Below, one piece after another: positions 17,833 through 27,530 of a stretch of 64,000 nt of DNA. Source of the stretch: an uncultured Bryobacteraceae bacterium (GTDB lineage Bacteria; Acidobacteriota; Terriglobia; Bryobacterales; Bryobacteraceae); assembly GCA_937924525.1 (NCBI GenBank), contig CALDSU010000013.1, forward strand, positions 1 to 64,000, given 5' to 3'. Below the pieces are notes generated by a model. The model did no database searches. It was given only the letters and a program-made list of their open reading frames with translations, and was not told where the DNA came from. How positions within the stretch are numbered: position 1 is the first letter of the stretch; each line of letters begins with the position of its first letter. The position numbers and the translations under genes are program-made.

Positions 17833-20571
17833 CTAAAAAAGGTAAAGAAACTCGTTCGAGGCCATCAGCGCGCGGCAGAAACTGGCCCAGGCGGCCGTGC
17901 GGTCTCCGCCGGGGAACCTGCGCAGGTAGGCCACCGCCTGATCGGTTTCCTCCGGTTCGGGCGGACGGCTCAACACGCGGTAGTACGCCTGCGCGACGCG
18001 CGCCGCGTCGGGCGTTGCCGCGTCCGCCAGCAGTTGAGCGGCGAGACTGCTCGCGCGCGCGGCCACAAACGGGCTGTTCATCATGAACAGCGCCTGCGGC
18101 GCGACATTGGTCTGCGTTCGCCCTTCGGAGCTGGTGGTTGCGTCGCCAAAGTCGAACAGGTTGAGCAGGCTCGGCAGGTTCGAGCGCCGCAGCGGCAGGT
18201 ACACCAGCCGCCGGTTGACCTCGTCAGGATTCAAGCTCTTCCTCGCTTCGGCAAACTCCTGGTCGGTGCCCTCGCCGCTTTGGAGCGAACCTCCCATCGT
18301 CAGATCCAGGCTCCCGTCGGCGGCCAGCAGGGAATCGCGGATCTCCTCTACGGCCAGGCGACGCCGGAGGAAGCGCGACCAAAGCCGGTTTTCGGGATCT
18401 TTGGCCAGGGCGGCGTGGCTGGCCCGCGAACTCATCCCATACGTGTTCGAGAGCAGGAGGAGCCGGTGCATGTTCTTGATGGACCAGCCTTCCTTCACGA
18501 AACGCGCGGTCAGGTAATCGAGCAGCTCCGGATGCGTGGGCTTCTCGCCCAGGCGGCCGAAGTTGCTGGGTGTTCGCACCAGGCCCTCGCCGAAATGCCA
18601 CTGCCACAAGCGGTTGACGATGACGCGCGGCGCCAGCGGGTTCGCGGGGCTGGAGAGCCACGCGGCCAGCTCGCGGCGTCCGGAGCCGGCGGCGATCGGC
18701 GTCTGCGTTTCGCCCGCCAGCGCCACCGGAAATCGCTTGGGGACGAACTCGCCTTTCGCTGCCGGGTTGCCCCGCACGAATACATGCTGGGTGACGGGTT
18801 CGCCTTCCACGACCGCGCACGCCAGGGGAGGATCCGGAGGAGCGGCCGCCAGGATCGCCTTCAGCTCCGCTTGCAGAGCGTGGAGACGGGCGCGGGCGGC
18901 CTCGCCGAGATGCGCCTCGCGGTCCTTTTCCGGCAGCGCCAGTGGCCCCTTGCCAGCCACGACTTCGGAGTAAAAGCGGTTCTCCCCCGCCAGAAAGCGG
19001 GGAGGTTCGGGCGGGGTCCGTCCCTCCGCCTGAGCCTCCTCGACCGCGCGCTTCCACCGGGCACGAGCCTCGTTCCGCTCGCGGACGGTCGCCAGGAACC
19101 GCTCCTGGTAGACCCGCGCCGTCGTTTCGGGCTCCGGCGCCTGGTGCCACTCCTCGAGGTGCGCGCGGCGTTCCTTGGTGGGCTTCAGGTAGTCCACCCA
19201 GCGCGCCAGCAGCGCGGCGTCCAACCCGCGGTTCGCGGCGACTCGCGCCGGCTCGCCGCCGTCCAGGTACACGGCCCGCGCCGCCAGCATATACGCGGCG
19301 ATCCCCGGGGCCAACCGGTCGCGGTAACGCGCGCCTTCTTCGGCCAGCAGTTCGTCAATCTCTTTTCGCTTGGCTTCCACCCTCCCCTTGTGCGCCTCCC
19401 AGCGGGCCGTCTCTGCCGGACCGGCCAGTGGCACAAACAGCAGTTGCGACACCGTGCCTTCCAGTTTGGCCAGTTGCCGCGTGCTGGCGAAAATGGACGC
19501 CAGCGCGTAGTAATCGCGGGTGGAGATGGGGTCGAACTTGTGGTCGTGGCAGCGGGCGCAAGCGAGGGTCAGGCCGAGGAAGGCGCGCCCGACGACATCG
19601 ATCTGCTCGTCGACGATGTCGTAGAACATTTTCACCTTGTCCTGCTCGGCGATCAGCTTGGGTCCCAGGGCCAGGAATCCGGTGGCGATCAGCCCGCGGC
19701 GGTTCACCCCGTCCGGTTCGGACGAGGGCAGCAGGTCGCCGGCCACCTGCTCGCGGATGAACTGGTCGAAAGGCAGGTCGCGATTGAACGCATCGATGAC
19801 GTAGTCCCGGTAACGCCAGGCGTAGGGATAACGATGGTCTTCGTCCGCGCCGGTTGAATCGGCATAGCGGGCGACGTCCAGCCAATGGCGGCCCCAGCGT
19901 TCCCCATAACGCGGCGAGGCCAGCAGCCGGTCGACGACACGCGCCCGCGCTGTGGGGGACGCATCATCCAGGAACGCGCGGAGCTCGGCTTCGCTGGGCG
20001 GCAAGCCGGTCAGGTCGTAGGTGACCCGGCGCAGCCAGGTCCGCGGGTCCGCCGGCGGCGCGGGAGCCAGGCCTTCGCTTTCCAGGCGCGCCAGGATGAA
20101 GCGGTCGACCTCGTTGCGCGCCCAGCCTGCGTTGCGAACCGCCGGCGGCGCGGCCGGCGCGAGCGGCGCAAACGACCAAAAGGCCGCGCCGGCCGCAGGT
20201 GTGGCCTCGGCCGTTGGCGGCCACGGCGCGCCTGCTTCAATCCATTCCCGCACGGCCGCGATTTCTCCCTCGCTCAGCTTGCCGGCCGGCGGCATCTTCA
20301 CCTTTCCTACGTGACTCAGCGCGGTGAGCAGCCGGCTCTGCGGGGGATTGGCTTCGTCCACCAGCGGGCCGCCGGCCGAGCCCTGGCGAAAGCCCTCCGC
20401 GCTAGCCAGATTCAGTCCCCCCATTTGGAGCTTCGCGCCGTGGCAATCGTGGCACTTGGAAACAAACAGCGGCCGGACCTTCTTTTCAAACAACTCGACG
20501 CGGTCGCCGGCCCAGGCGCCGGTGGCGGCAAGGAACAAACCCAGTGGGCAACAGGTCCAACGCATCTTCAC
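17833..20571 (-). CDS. Planctomycete-type cytochrome c / DUF1549 / DUF1553 protein
   Basis: The 912-residue exported protein begins with a signal peptide (ending near GAWAG) and then a planctomycete cytochrome c domain with the heme motif CHDCH near residues 40-44 and KMPPAGKLSEGE as the distal part. It is followed by DUF1549 (DRFILARLESEGLAPAPPA, VTYDLTGLPP, WGRHWLDVARYADS) and a C-terminal DUF1553 domain (NRLWQWHFGEGLVRTPSNFG, LLLLSNTYGMSS). This architecture is the standard partner of DUF1501. A redox-linked role in degrading complex carbohydrates is inferred for the family but not proven. Start: ATG 20571; an in-frame ATG two codons later is an equal choice. Confidence 0.88.
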   Translation of the reverse strand: MKMRWTCCPLGLFLAATGAWAGDRVELFEKKVRPLFVSKCHDCHGAKLQMGGLNLASAEGFRQGSAGGPLVDEANPPQSRLLTALSHVGKVKMPPAGKLSEGEIAAVREWIEAGAPWPPTAEATPAAGAAFWSFAPLAPAAPPAVRNAGWARNEVDRFILARLESEGLAPAPPADPRTWLRRVTYDLTGLPPSEAELRAFLDDASPTARARVVDRLLASPRYGERWGRHWLDVARYADSTGADEDHRYPYAWRYRDYVIDAFNRDLPFDQFIREQVAGDLLPSSEPDGVNRRGLIATGFLALGPKLIAEQDKVKMFYDIVDEQIDVVGRAFLGLTLACARCHDHKFDPISTRDYYALASIFASTRQLAKLEGTVSQLLFVPLAGPAETARWEAHKGRVEAKRKEIDELLAEEGARYRDRLAPGIAAYMLAARAVYLDGGEPARVAANRGLDAALLARWVDYLKPTKERRAHLEEWHQAPEPETTARVYQERFLATVRERNEARARWKRAVEEAQAEGRTPPEPPRFLAGENRFYSEVVAGKGPLALPEKDREAHLGEAARARLHALQAELKAILAAAPPDPPLACAVVEGEPVTQHVFVRGNPAAKGEFVPKRFPVALAGETQTPIAAGSGRRELAAWLSSPANPLAPRVIVNRLWQWHFGEGLVRTPSNFGRLGEKPTHPELLDYLTARFVKEGWSIKNMHRLLLLSNTYGMSSRASHAALAKDPENRLWSRFLRRRLAVEEIRDSLLAADGSLDLTMGGSLQSGEGTDQEFAEARKSLNPDEVNRRLVYLPLRRSNLPSLLNLFDFGDATTSSEGRTQTNVAPQALFMMNSPFVAARASSLAAQLLADAATPDAARVAQAYYRVLSRPPEPEETDQAVAYLRRFPGGDRTAAWASFCRALMASNEFLYLF

Positions 20572-20770
20572 GGGAAGTGGTCGCCATTATATCGGGTTTT
20601 CGGGCGGCCTTCTCAGCGGCGAAGTGAAGGCTGTGGAGGGCTGCTCCGGGGCGGCCGCGCATGTGGTACACCTGACTCAAATGCGGTACCCTCCCCAAGG
20701 ACGGCGGTGGTCTCGGGCTTGGCCTGGGGCCGCGGCGCGAGACCTGCGTCCGCGCCAGGCGAGGTAGCCC

Positions 20771-22636
20771 GTGAGCCGCCGCGCGGGCCTGACGTTCCTC
20801 ACGGTACTGCTCGTGGCCGGGCTCACCACGACGTTGTCCGCGCTGTACCTGGTCAACCAGACCGACAAGCAGTTCCAGTTCATCCGACGCCGGGCGGAAA
20901 CGCTCAACCGGCTGGCGGCCGATACCGTAGCGCGGGCCGTGGAATCCCTGCGCGGCGCCAGCCCGGAGGAAGCCGTTCGCGAAAACGAAGAGCTGGCGGC
21001 AAGCCTCTTAAAGATCATGTCCGTCTCCGGCAGCGGTTTGCTGGAAATCGCGGTCTGCGATCGGGAGGGCCACGTCCTGCTGTCCACGGATTACTCCCGG
21101 AACCCGGGCACGCCGTTTCCCGCTTACCCCGATTACCGCGAACTGGCGCCGGACGAACACGCTTCGCCCGGAGCGGCGATTTGGCGCAGGCTGGCGCTGA
21201 TCGGTCCCAAACTCGAAGTCCTGCGCGCGGAGAGCGGTCCTCGCTTCTACCAACTGCAAGAACTGCTGGCCGCCGAAGACCGCGGGCCGGTGCTGTCGGT
21301 TCGCGTGGTCGTCTACCCGGCTCTGATCCGGCAGGATGTGCTGGACGATCTCCAGGAGGCTGGCGTCCTGTCGCTGCTCTCCATTCTGGGGTCGATCGTG
21401 GGAGCGTTGGTTTTCTCCGGTTACGCGTTCCGCCCCTTGAGCCGCGTTTCCGAACTCCTCGACAATTTCACGCGCGGCGAGTATGTCGCGGAGGACCGCG
21501 CCCGGGCCGGGAGACAAGATGAGTTCGGAGCGGTCTTGTCCAAAGTCAACCTGCTGGGACAACAGTTGGGAAACTTCGAGCGCTTCCTGGATCAATTGGA
21601 AGAAGCCATTCTGGTCTTTGACCGTGACCGGGTGGTCGTGCTGGCCTCGGGCGCCCTGGAGAAGTTCCTGCGCCGGAAACGGGCGGAGGTGACCGGCCGC
21701 CGTCTCGAGGAAGTCTTCGACGCCCAGTCGCCGGTGACCCCTTTTCTCGAGCAGGCCGCCGAAACGGGCGCCACGCTGCGCGATGTCCGGGTCCGGATCG
21801 CCAGCGACCCCGAGAACGGGCGGCCTGTGCACGCGCTGTTGTCGGTCGAGCCGCTGGCCGCCAGCGAGCGCCGTCCGGCAGGGTTCCTGGTGCGCCTGCG
21901 GGACCCGGAGGTCCGCCGCCAGCTCGAAGGGCAGCTTCAACTCGCCGGACGCCTCACCGCGATCAGCCGAGTCACCAGCGGTGTCGCGCATGAGGTCAAG
22001 AACCCGCTGAACGCGATGCGGATGCACCTGGAATTGGCCAAACTGAAACTGGCGCGAGGAGACGCGGAGGTCCAGCCCCAGCTCGAAGTGATTGCCGGAG
22101 AGATTCTGCGGCTGGACCGGGTGGTCAAGACCTTTCTTGACTTCAATCGCCCCCTGGACCTCAAGCTCGCCGAGACGCCGCTCGATGGGCTGGTCGAAGG
22201 GCTTACCGCGCTCACGCGGCCGCAGGCGGAGGCGGCGGGGGTTCGCCTGGAGACGGCCTTCGAGGCGCGTGGCGCGGTGATCAATGCCGATCCCGACCTT
22301 CTAAAGCAGGCGCTTCTCAACCTGGTCGTGAACGCCATTGAGGCGATGCCGGGCGGGGGAGTGCTCCGGCTGGAGACCGCCCTGCGCCCGCCTTCCGGCG
22401 AGCAGGGCGAAGAGGTGGAGATTCGCATCCGCGATACCGGAGCGGGGATCCCGCCCGAAGTCGAGGAGAAGATTTTCCAATTGTTCTTCACCACGAAGGA
22501 ACGCGGCTCCGGGATCGGGCTGGCTTTGACCTACCGGATGGTGCAGTTGCACGGTGGTAGAATCGAATTTTCCAGCAAACCGGGCCAGGGAACTACGTTC
22601 GTGGTGTGCCTCCCGCTGGCGGGAGCGCTGGTTTAA
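20771..22636 (+). CDS. Membrane sensor histidine kinase (HAMP-PAS-HisKA-HATPase)
   Basis: The 621-residue kinase starts at GTG 20771. It has a transmembrane helix at about 8-28, a periplasmic sensor region, a second helix near 197-219 and a HAMP linker (RPLSRVSELLDNF). A PAS-like segment follows (ILVFDRDRVVVLASGALEKF). The phosphoacceptor is His407 in GVAHEVKNPLNAMRMHLELAK. The ATPase domain shows the N box (NLVVNAIEAMPGG), G1 (DTGAGIPPE) and G2 (GSGIGLAL). The H-box type resembles NtrB/AtoS kinases, which pair with sigma-54 activators, but no response regulator is adjacent. A lipoprotein gene follows after 13 bases and may be co-expressed. Confidence 0.9.
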   Translation: MSRRAGLTFLTVLLVAGLTTTLSALYLVNQTDKQFQFIRRRAETLNRLAADTVARAVESLRGASPEEAVRENEELAASLLKIMSVSGSGLLEIAVCDREGHVLLSTDYSRNPGTPFPAYPDYRELAPDEHASPGAAIWRRLALIGPKLEVLRAESGPRFYQLQELLAAEDRGPVLSVRVVVYPALIRQDVLDDLQEAGVLSLLSILGSIVGALVFSGYAFRPLSRVSELLDNFTRGEYVAEDRARAGRQDEFGAVLSKVNLLGQQLGNFERFLDQLEEAILVFDRDRVVVLASGALEKFLRRKRAEVTGRRLEEVFDAQSPVTPFLEQAAETGATLRDVRVRIASDPENGRPVHALLSVEPLAASERRPAGFLVRLRDPEVRRQLEGQLQLAGRLTAISRVTSGVAHEVKNPLNAMRMHLELAKLKLARGDAEVQPQLEVIAGEILRLDRVVKTFLDFNRPLDLKLAETPLDGLVEGLTALTRPQAEAAGVRLETAFEARGAVINADPDLLKQALLNLVVNAIEAMPGGGVLRLETALRPPSGEQGEEVEIRIRDTGAGIPPEVEEKIFQLFFTTKERGSGIGLALTYRMVQLHGGRIEFSSKPGQGTTFVVCLPLAGALV

Positions 22637-22649
22637 GGTGGGCGAGAAG

Positions 22650-23261
22650 ATGAGGACGGGGCGAAACCTCGAAGCCACATTGCTGGTGGGGCTGGCGCTC
22701 GTGTCCGCCTGCGCCTCCCGCAAGCCCAAGAGCGCGGCGGTTCCCCCCACGCCCAAAACCTCACAGACGACGCCTTACCGCCCGGCTGCCACGCCCGAGC
22801 CGCCGCTGGCGGAACCACAAACCCGCGTGTACCTGCCCAAACCGCAGCCCCTGGACGAACGGGCCATTGTGATGGTGAAGCCGGTGGAATCGCCTCCGGC
22901 GCCTCCTCCCGCGGCCCGCACGCCCGCGCGCCCTGCTCCCCCAACGGCGGCCGCCCCTTCTGCTCCGTTGCCCGCGACGCCGTCCACCGACTTCCCGCGG
23001 CCTCGGATTCGCCCGGTGGAATCCGAGGCGGAACGCCGCCGCATCATCCGCGATGTGGCCGCCCGGCGCGGCCGCACGCTGAAGATCCTGGGCCAGTTCG
23101 CGACGCGGCCGCTGCGCGATGCGCAGCGGGAAACATTTGCGCGAGTGCAAGCCTTTCTGGATCAGGCGGAAGCGGCGCTCAAAGAAAACGATCTGCGCCA
23201 GGCCGACGAATTGTCGCGACGCGCGCTGCTGCTCGCCCAGGATTTGTCTCGTGGCCAATAA
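22650..23261 (+). CDS. Proline-rich lipoprotein of unknown function
   Basis: I place the start at ATG 22650, giving a 203-residue product with a lipoprotein signal (LVGLALVSAC, lipobox Cys near residue 19). Residues 25-130 are Pro/Ala-rich and disordered. The C-terminal 75 residues are helical and charged (SEAERRRIIRDVAARRGRT, then ALKENDLRQADELSRRALL), resembling a TPR-like pair of helices. It lies between a histidine kinase and an M24 peptidase; its stop overlaps the peptidase GTG start. No family is recognised. A tether crossing the envelope with a helical end is an inference. Confidence 0.65.
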   Translation: MRTGRNLEATLLVGLALVSACASRKPKSAAVPPTPKTSQTTPYRPAATPEPPLAEPQTRVYLPKPQPLDERAIVMVKPVESPPAPPPAARTPARPAPPTAAAPSAPLPATPSTDFPRPRIRPVESEAERRRIIRDVAARRGRTLKILGQFATRPLRDAQRETFARVQAFLDQAEAALKENDLRQADELSRRALLLAQDLSRGQ

Positions 23262-24348
23262 TGCGCTGCCCACCCGCCGCGCCCGGTCGGCCGCGGAGTT
23301 GGCCGACCGATCCCTGGACGCGCTGCTCGTCTCGCACCTGCCGAACATCCGCTATCTGACGGGATTTACCGGCAGCAATGGCTTGCTGGTCCTCGGCGCG
23401 GACGGGCGGTCCGTGCTGTTCACCGATCCCCGCTACCAGGTGCAGGCCCACGAAGAGAGCGGGATGCCGGATTGCCATGTGCGGGTGGAAAAGGGCGCCT
23501 TGCTGCCCGCCGCCGCCCGCGCGCTGCGGCGCCTGGCAAAGCATCGCGCGGGGTTCGAGGCCGCCCGGATCGGCTACCAGGTTTACGCACAACTGGCGGA
23601 GCGCCTGGACGGGTGTCCCGAACTGGTGCCCACCGAAGGATTCGTCGAGCGGCAGCGCATGGTGAAATCGCCCGAGGAGATTGCGTCCATCCGCGCATCG
23701 GCGCGGCTCAACTCCGCTGCCCTGGAACGCTCCCTGCGCTCCGTGCGCGTGGGCAGAACCACGGAGAACGAACTGGCGGCGGAAATCGAGTACCAGATGC
23801 GCCGGCTGGGCGCGGAAGGACCCGCCTTCGAGACGATAGTCGCGGCCGGTCCCCGCGCCGCTCTCCCGCACGCCCGGCCGACCTCCGCAAAGATTTCGCC
23901 AGGTGCATTACTATTAATAGATATGGGCGCAAGCCTTGGTGGCTACGCGAGCGACATGACCCGGGTCCTGGCGGTGGGTTCCCCCCGGCGCCGGCATGCT
24001 TTGTTATACCGGGCGGTCGCCGAAGCCCAGCAGGAAGCGGTCGCGGCGGTGCGGCCCGGCGTGCAGGCCGGCGCCGTGGACCGGACCGCGCGCCGGGCGC
24101 TGGCCCGGCGCCAGCTCGATCACCTCTTCACGCATTCCACCGGCCACGGCTTGGGCCTGGAAATTCATGAGAACCCCCGCGTGGGGCGGAAAGACCCCAC
24201 GCCGCTGGCGGAGGGGATGACGATCACCGTGGAGCCGGGGGTTTACCTCCCGGGCGACTGCGGCATCCGCGTGGAAGATACCGTGGCGGTCACCGCTTCG
24301 GGCTGCGAGGTCCTCACGCCCACTACCAAGGAGTTGCGCGCCTTGTGA
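23251..24348 (+). CDS. M24 family aminopeptidase (Xaa-Pro type)
   Basis: This 365-residue cytosolic enzyme is a creatinase-fold metallopeptidase expected to remove N-terminal residues before proline. The start is GTG 23251, overlapping the lipoprotein stop by 11 bases; a longer upstream frame lies in the other gene. The N-terminal creatinase domain (LPNIRYLTGFTGSNG) precedes the catalytic domain with metal ligands in LIDMGASLGGYASDMTRV (two Asp), HSTGHGLGLEIHENP (His), ITVEPGVYLP (Glu) and GIRVEDTV (Glu). The length matches PepQ/YpdF-type Xaa-Pro peptidases. accB follows, an arrangement common in Acidobacteria and Firmicutes, where pepQ-efp-accBC loci occur. Confidence 0.9.
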   Translation: MANNALPTRRARSAAELADRSLDALLVSHLPNIRYLTGFTGSNGLLVLGADGRSVLFTDPRYQVQAHEESGMPDCHVRVEKGALLPAAARALRRLAKHRAGFEAARIGYQVYAQLAERLDGCPELVPTEGFVERQRMVKSPEEIASIRASARLNSAALERSLRSVRVGRTTENELAAEIEYQMRRLGAEGPAFETIVAAGPRAALPHARPTSAKISPGALLLIDMGASLGGYASDMTRVLAVGSPRRRHALLYRAVAEAQQEAVAAVRPGVQAGAVDRTARRALARRQLDHLFTHSTGHGLGLEIHENPRVGRKDPTPLAEGMTITVEPGVYLPGDCGIRVEDTVAVTASGCEVLTPTTKELRAL

Positions 24349-24408
24349 TGCGGCCCCCCGGCGCGTCACGGAGAGAGAGGCTTGCCGGGCCCTGCTCGGC
24401 CCTTTGCC

Positions 24409-24891
24409 ATGACAATCGACGAAATTCGTGAACTCGTTCATTTGGTCACCGACACCGGCATCGCGGAGTTGGAATTGCAGCGCGGCGAGAACCGCGTCCG
24501 CATCCGGCGCTCGGCGTCGGCGCAGCACACGGAGGTGATGGTTCCTTCGGATGCGCCGCCCGCTGTGCATGCACCGCCCGCGCCCGCGAGCCCGGAAATC
24601 CGGATGCCAGCCGTGCCGGCTCCCACCGAGGTAGCGCCGGAAGAGACCAAGACGGTGCTGATCAAGTCGCCGATTGTCGGCACCTTCTACGAAGGCCCGT
24701 CCCCCGGCGCGCCTCCCTTTGTCCGCATCGGGGAGACGGTGCAGCCCGGCAAGGTTCTTTGCATCATCGAGTCGATGAAGCTGATGAACGAGATCGAAGC
24801 CGAGGTGGCGGGCGTCGTCACCAGCAAACTGGTGCAGAACGGGCAGCCGGTCGAGTACGGAGAAGCGCTGTTTGCCATCACCCCCCTTTAA
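24409..24891 (+). CDS. accB: Biotin carboxyl carrier protein of acetyl-CoA carboxylase
   Basis: AccB carries the biotin that AccC carboxylates in the first step of fatty-acid synthesis. The 160-residue product starts [13 protein letters not shown], the usual AccB N-terminus, followed by a Pro/Ala-rich linker (residues 45-80) and the biotinyl domain with Lys124 in the [12 protein letters not shown] motif. An in-frame TTG nine codons upstream lies directly behind a GGAGAGAGAGG sequence but too close to serve it well; I prefer the ATG. The 3' end overlaps accC by 20 bases. Confidence 0.93.
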   Translation: MTIDEIRELVHLVTDTGIAELELQRGENRVRIRRSASAQHTEVMVPSDAPPAVHAPPAPASPEIRMPAVPAPTEVAPEETKTVLIKSPIVGTFYEGPSPGAPPFVRIGETVQPGKVLCIIESMKLMNEIEAEVAGVVTSKLVQNGQPVEYGEALFAITPL

Positions 24892-26245
24892 GAAAATCCT
24901 GATCGCCAACCGCGGCGAGATCGCGTTGCGTGTCATCTGCGCCTGCCGGGAGTTGGGCATCAAGACGGTCGCCGTCTACTCGGAGGCGGACCGGGAGAGC
25001 CTGCACGTCCGTTTCGCCGACCAGGCCGTCTGCATTGGTCCCGCCAAGAGCACCCGCAGCTATTTGGACATCCCCTCGGTGATCAGCGCGGCGGAAATCA
25101 CCAATGTCGACGCGATCCACCCTGGCTACGGGTTTCTGAGCGAAAACGCCGCGTTCGCGGAAGTGTGCCTGGAATCGGGCATCCGGTTCATCGGCCCCCG
25201 GCCGGACGTGATCCATGCGATGGGGGTCAAAGAGCGCGCGCGCCGCCTGATGAAAGAGGCCGGCGTGCCGATCCTGCCCGGTTCCGACGGCGTGTTGAAG
25301 TCGGCGGAAGAAGCCCTGGAGGTAGCCGGCCACATCGGCTACCCGGTCATCATCAAGGCTTCGGCGGGCGGCGGCGGACGGGGCATGCGCGTAGTCCGCG
25401 AACCGGCCGATCTGCCCGCAAACTTCGTGCAGGCGCAACAGGAAGCAGACGCCGCGTTCGGCTGCCCCGACGTTTACCTGGAAAAATTCATTACTCGCCC
25501 GCGCCACATCGAATTTCAAGTGCTCGGCGACACCCACGGCAACGTCGAAGTGCTCGGCGAGCGCGAATGCACGCTGCAGCGGCGTCACCAAAAGCTCATC
25601 GAAGAGTCCCCTTCGCCGTCTGTCAGCGCCGACTTGCGCTCCCGCACGGCGGAGACTCTCCAGACGGCGCTCCGCGCGGTCGGATACTCCAACGCGGGCA
25701 CCGTGGAATTCCTGATGGACGAAGACGGCAGCCTCTACTTCATCGAGGTCAATGCCCGGATTCAGGTGGAGCACCCGGTCACCGAGTGCGTTACCGGCGT
25801 GGATTTAGTCAAAGCGCAAATCCAGGTCGCGGCGGGCGCACGCCTGTCCGACATTCTGCCTAACCCCATTACGATGCGCGGACATGCCATCGAGTGCCGC
25901 ATCAACGCGGAGAATCCGGATACCTTCGCCCCTTCGCCCGGGCGCATCACCGGCCTCAATCTGCCCGGCGGCATCGGCATCCGAGTGGACACCTGGGTGT
26001 ACACCGATTGCGTCGTGCCGCCCTACTACGACTCGCTCATCGCCAAGCTGATCGCCTACGGCCGGAACCGCGGCGAGGCCATCGACCGCATGAACCGCGC
26101 CCTCGACATGTTTGTGGTGGAGGGCATCCATACCTCCATTCCGTTGCACCGGCGCATCCTGGCCACCAAGGAATTCCTGACCGCGGATTTCGACACCAAC
26201 TTCATCGCGCGTTTTCTGGCCGCCTCCCGACCCGGGAAGAACTGA
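24872..26245 (+). CDS. accC: Biotin carboxylase subunit of acetyl-CoA carboxylase
   Basis: AccC is the ATP-grasp enzyme that carboxylates biotin on AccB. The 457-residue protein shows the N-terminal [16 protein letters not shown] block, [15 protein letters not shown], the glycine-rich ATP loop [12 protein letters not shown], and [16 protein letters not shown] with the catalytic metal and Arg residues. The start appears to be TTG 24872, inside the accB 3' end and 8 bases after GGAGAAG; no ATG or GTG gives a family-like N-terminus. The 20-base overlap implies coupled translation, keeping the carrier and carboxylase in balance. accA and accD are not in the window. Confidence 0.93.
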   Translation: MPSPPFKKILIANRGEIALRVICACRELGIKTVAVYSEADRESLHVRFADQAVCIGPAKSTRSYLDIPSVISAAEITNVDAIHPGYGFLSENAAFAEVCLESGIRFIGPRPDVIHAMGVKERARRLMKEAGVPILPGSDGVLKSAEEALEVAGHIGYPVIIKASAGGGGRGMRVVREPADLPANFVQAQQEADAAFGCPDVYLEKFITRPRHIEFQVLGDTHGNVEVLGERECTLQRRHQKLIEESPSPSVSADLRSRTAETLQTALRAVGYSNAGTVEFLMDEDGSLYFIEVNARIQVEHPVTECVTGVDLVKAQIQVAAGARLSDILPNPITMRGHAIECRINAENPDTFAPSPGRITGLNLPGGIGIRVDTWVYTDCVVPPYYDSLIAKLIAYGRNRGEAIDRMNRALDMFVVEGIHTSIPLHRRILATKEFLTADFDTNFIARFLAASRPGKN

Positions 26246-26298
26246 GACCGCCCCGCCGGGCTGTCTTTTGTCTGAAAGGCGTGGTAGCTTGGCAGGCG

Positions 26299-27144
26299 AT
26301 GAAACTCCGCAATCTCTCCTCCCGCCGGGCGTTCCTGGCAGCCTCGGGCGCGGGTCTTCTCTCCGCCTGCGGTAAAGCGGCGAAGGTTCCCATCGGGCTG
26401 GAACTGTACTCGGTGCGCGACGTGCTCCAACAAGACCTGATGGGCACCGTCCGCGCGGTGGCCAGGATGGGTTACGAAGGCGTCGAGTTCTACTCGCCGT
26501 ATTTTCAGTGGACCACCGAACAGAGCCGCGAAGTCCGCAGCCTCCTCGACGAGCTCGGAATCCGCTGCTTTTCGACCCATAACAGCGCCTCCGCGTTGGC
26601 GCCCGAGAACATCGAGCGGGCGATCGAGTTGAACCGGATCCTGGGCAGTGAGTTCATCGTGGTCGCCGGCGCCGGCCGGGTCGAAGGACTGGACGGCTGG
26701 AAGCAGGTCGCAGCCAACTTGACCGCCGCCGCCGAGAAACTGAAACCCACCGGCATGCAGGCGGGTTACCACAATCACAAGACCGAGTTCGTCCCCCTGG
26801 ACGGAACGATGCCCATGGAGGTGCTTGCCGCGAACACCCCGCGGGAGGTGGTCCTGCAACTGGATGTGGGTACGTGCCTGGAAGCCGGCGTCGACCCGGT
26901 GGCCTGGATCAACCGGAACCCCGGCCGCATCAATTCGATTCACTGCAAGGAATGGTCCCGCGACCCGGCGGTGGGCTTCCAGGCCCTGCTAGGCGAGGGC
27001 GCCGCGCCGTGGAAGGAAATCTTCGCCGCGGCGGAAAAGACGGGCGGCGTCAAGCACTACCTGGTCGAGCAGGAGGGCAGCCGCTTCTCGTCGATGGAAA
27101 CCGCCGAGCGCTGCCTGGCGGCCATCCGCGAACTGCGGGGCTGA
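26299..27144 (+). CDS. Sugar phosphate isomerase/epimerase-like lipoprotein (TIM barrel)
   Basis: The 281-residue protein is a xylose isomerase-like TIM barrel (AP endonuclease family 2 fold), a class that is greatly expanded in Acidobacteria and Planctomycetes. The N-terminus has twin Arg (SRRAFLAASGAG) and a lipobox (LLSAC), so it is probably a Tat-exported lipoprotein. Barrel motifs include GLELYSVRDVL, GYEGVEFYSPY, AGYHNHKTEF with conserved His/Glu, QLDVGTCLEAGVDP and IHCKEW, the usual metal-binding positions. Substrate unknown. The start is ATG 26299; the long frame upstream overlaps accC and is not coding. Confidence 0.82.
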   Translation: MKLRNLSSRRAFLAASGAGLLSACGKAAKVPIGLELYSVRDVLQQDLMGTVRAVARMGYEGVEFYSPYFQWTTEQSREVRSLLDELGIRCFSTHNSASALAPENIERAIELNRILGSEFIVVAGAGRVEGLDGWKQVAANLTAAAEKLKPTGMQAGYHNHKTEFVPLDGTMPMEVLAANTPREVVLQLDVGTCLEAGVDPVAWINRNPGRINSIHCKEWSRDPAVGFQALLGEGAAPWKEIFAAAEKTGGVKHYLVEQEGSRFSSMETAERCLAAIRELRG

Positions 27145-27171
27145 ACGACCCCGGAATCCGCGGCGGATGCT

Positions 27172-27519
27172 TCACGCTTCCGCCTGTTTCTCGAGGCGTT
27201 CCTGGCAGGCCCGGCAGCGGGGAGTCCACGGCACCGCCTCCAGGCGGTGCTCGTCGATCGCTTCTTCGCACTCGACGCAGATGCCGAAGGCGCCCTCCCG
27301 CACGCGGTCCAGGGCGCTCTGCACCTCACGGTAGATGCCGGACTCGAGGTCGACGCTTTGAAACGCCAGGTCCGACGCCGCCGAGTTCTGTGACTGGTCG
27401 ATGGCGTCGCCGGGATCCGCGAGCGGTTCAGGCAATTCCTGCCGGGTGAGAAACCGGTCGATTTCCGCGAGTTTTGCTTCAAGAATCGGGCGGAAACGCT
27501 CCGCCAATACTGCCTTCAT
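27172..27519 (-). CDS. DksA/TraR-type C4 zinc finger protein
   Basis: The 115-residue protein has a helical coiled-coil N-terminal half (residues 1-75) and a C4 zinc finger, CVEC followed by CRAC, near the C-terminus. DksA-like proteins insert the coiled coil into the RNA polymerase secondary channel to modulate initiation. The coiled-coil tip segment DPGDAIDQSQ contains an Asp pair reminiscent of DksA, though the protein is shorter than DksA of E. coli. It lies 11 bases downstream of mqnC on the same strand and may be co-transcribed. Confidence 0.82.
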   Translation of the reverse strand: MKAVLAERFRPILEAKLAEIDRFLTRQELPEPLADPGDAIDQSQNSAASDLAFQSVDLESGIYREVQSALDRVREGAFGICVECEEAIDEHRLEAVPWTPRCRACQERLEKQAEA

Positions 27520-27530
27520 GCCAGATGTCT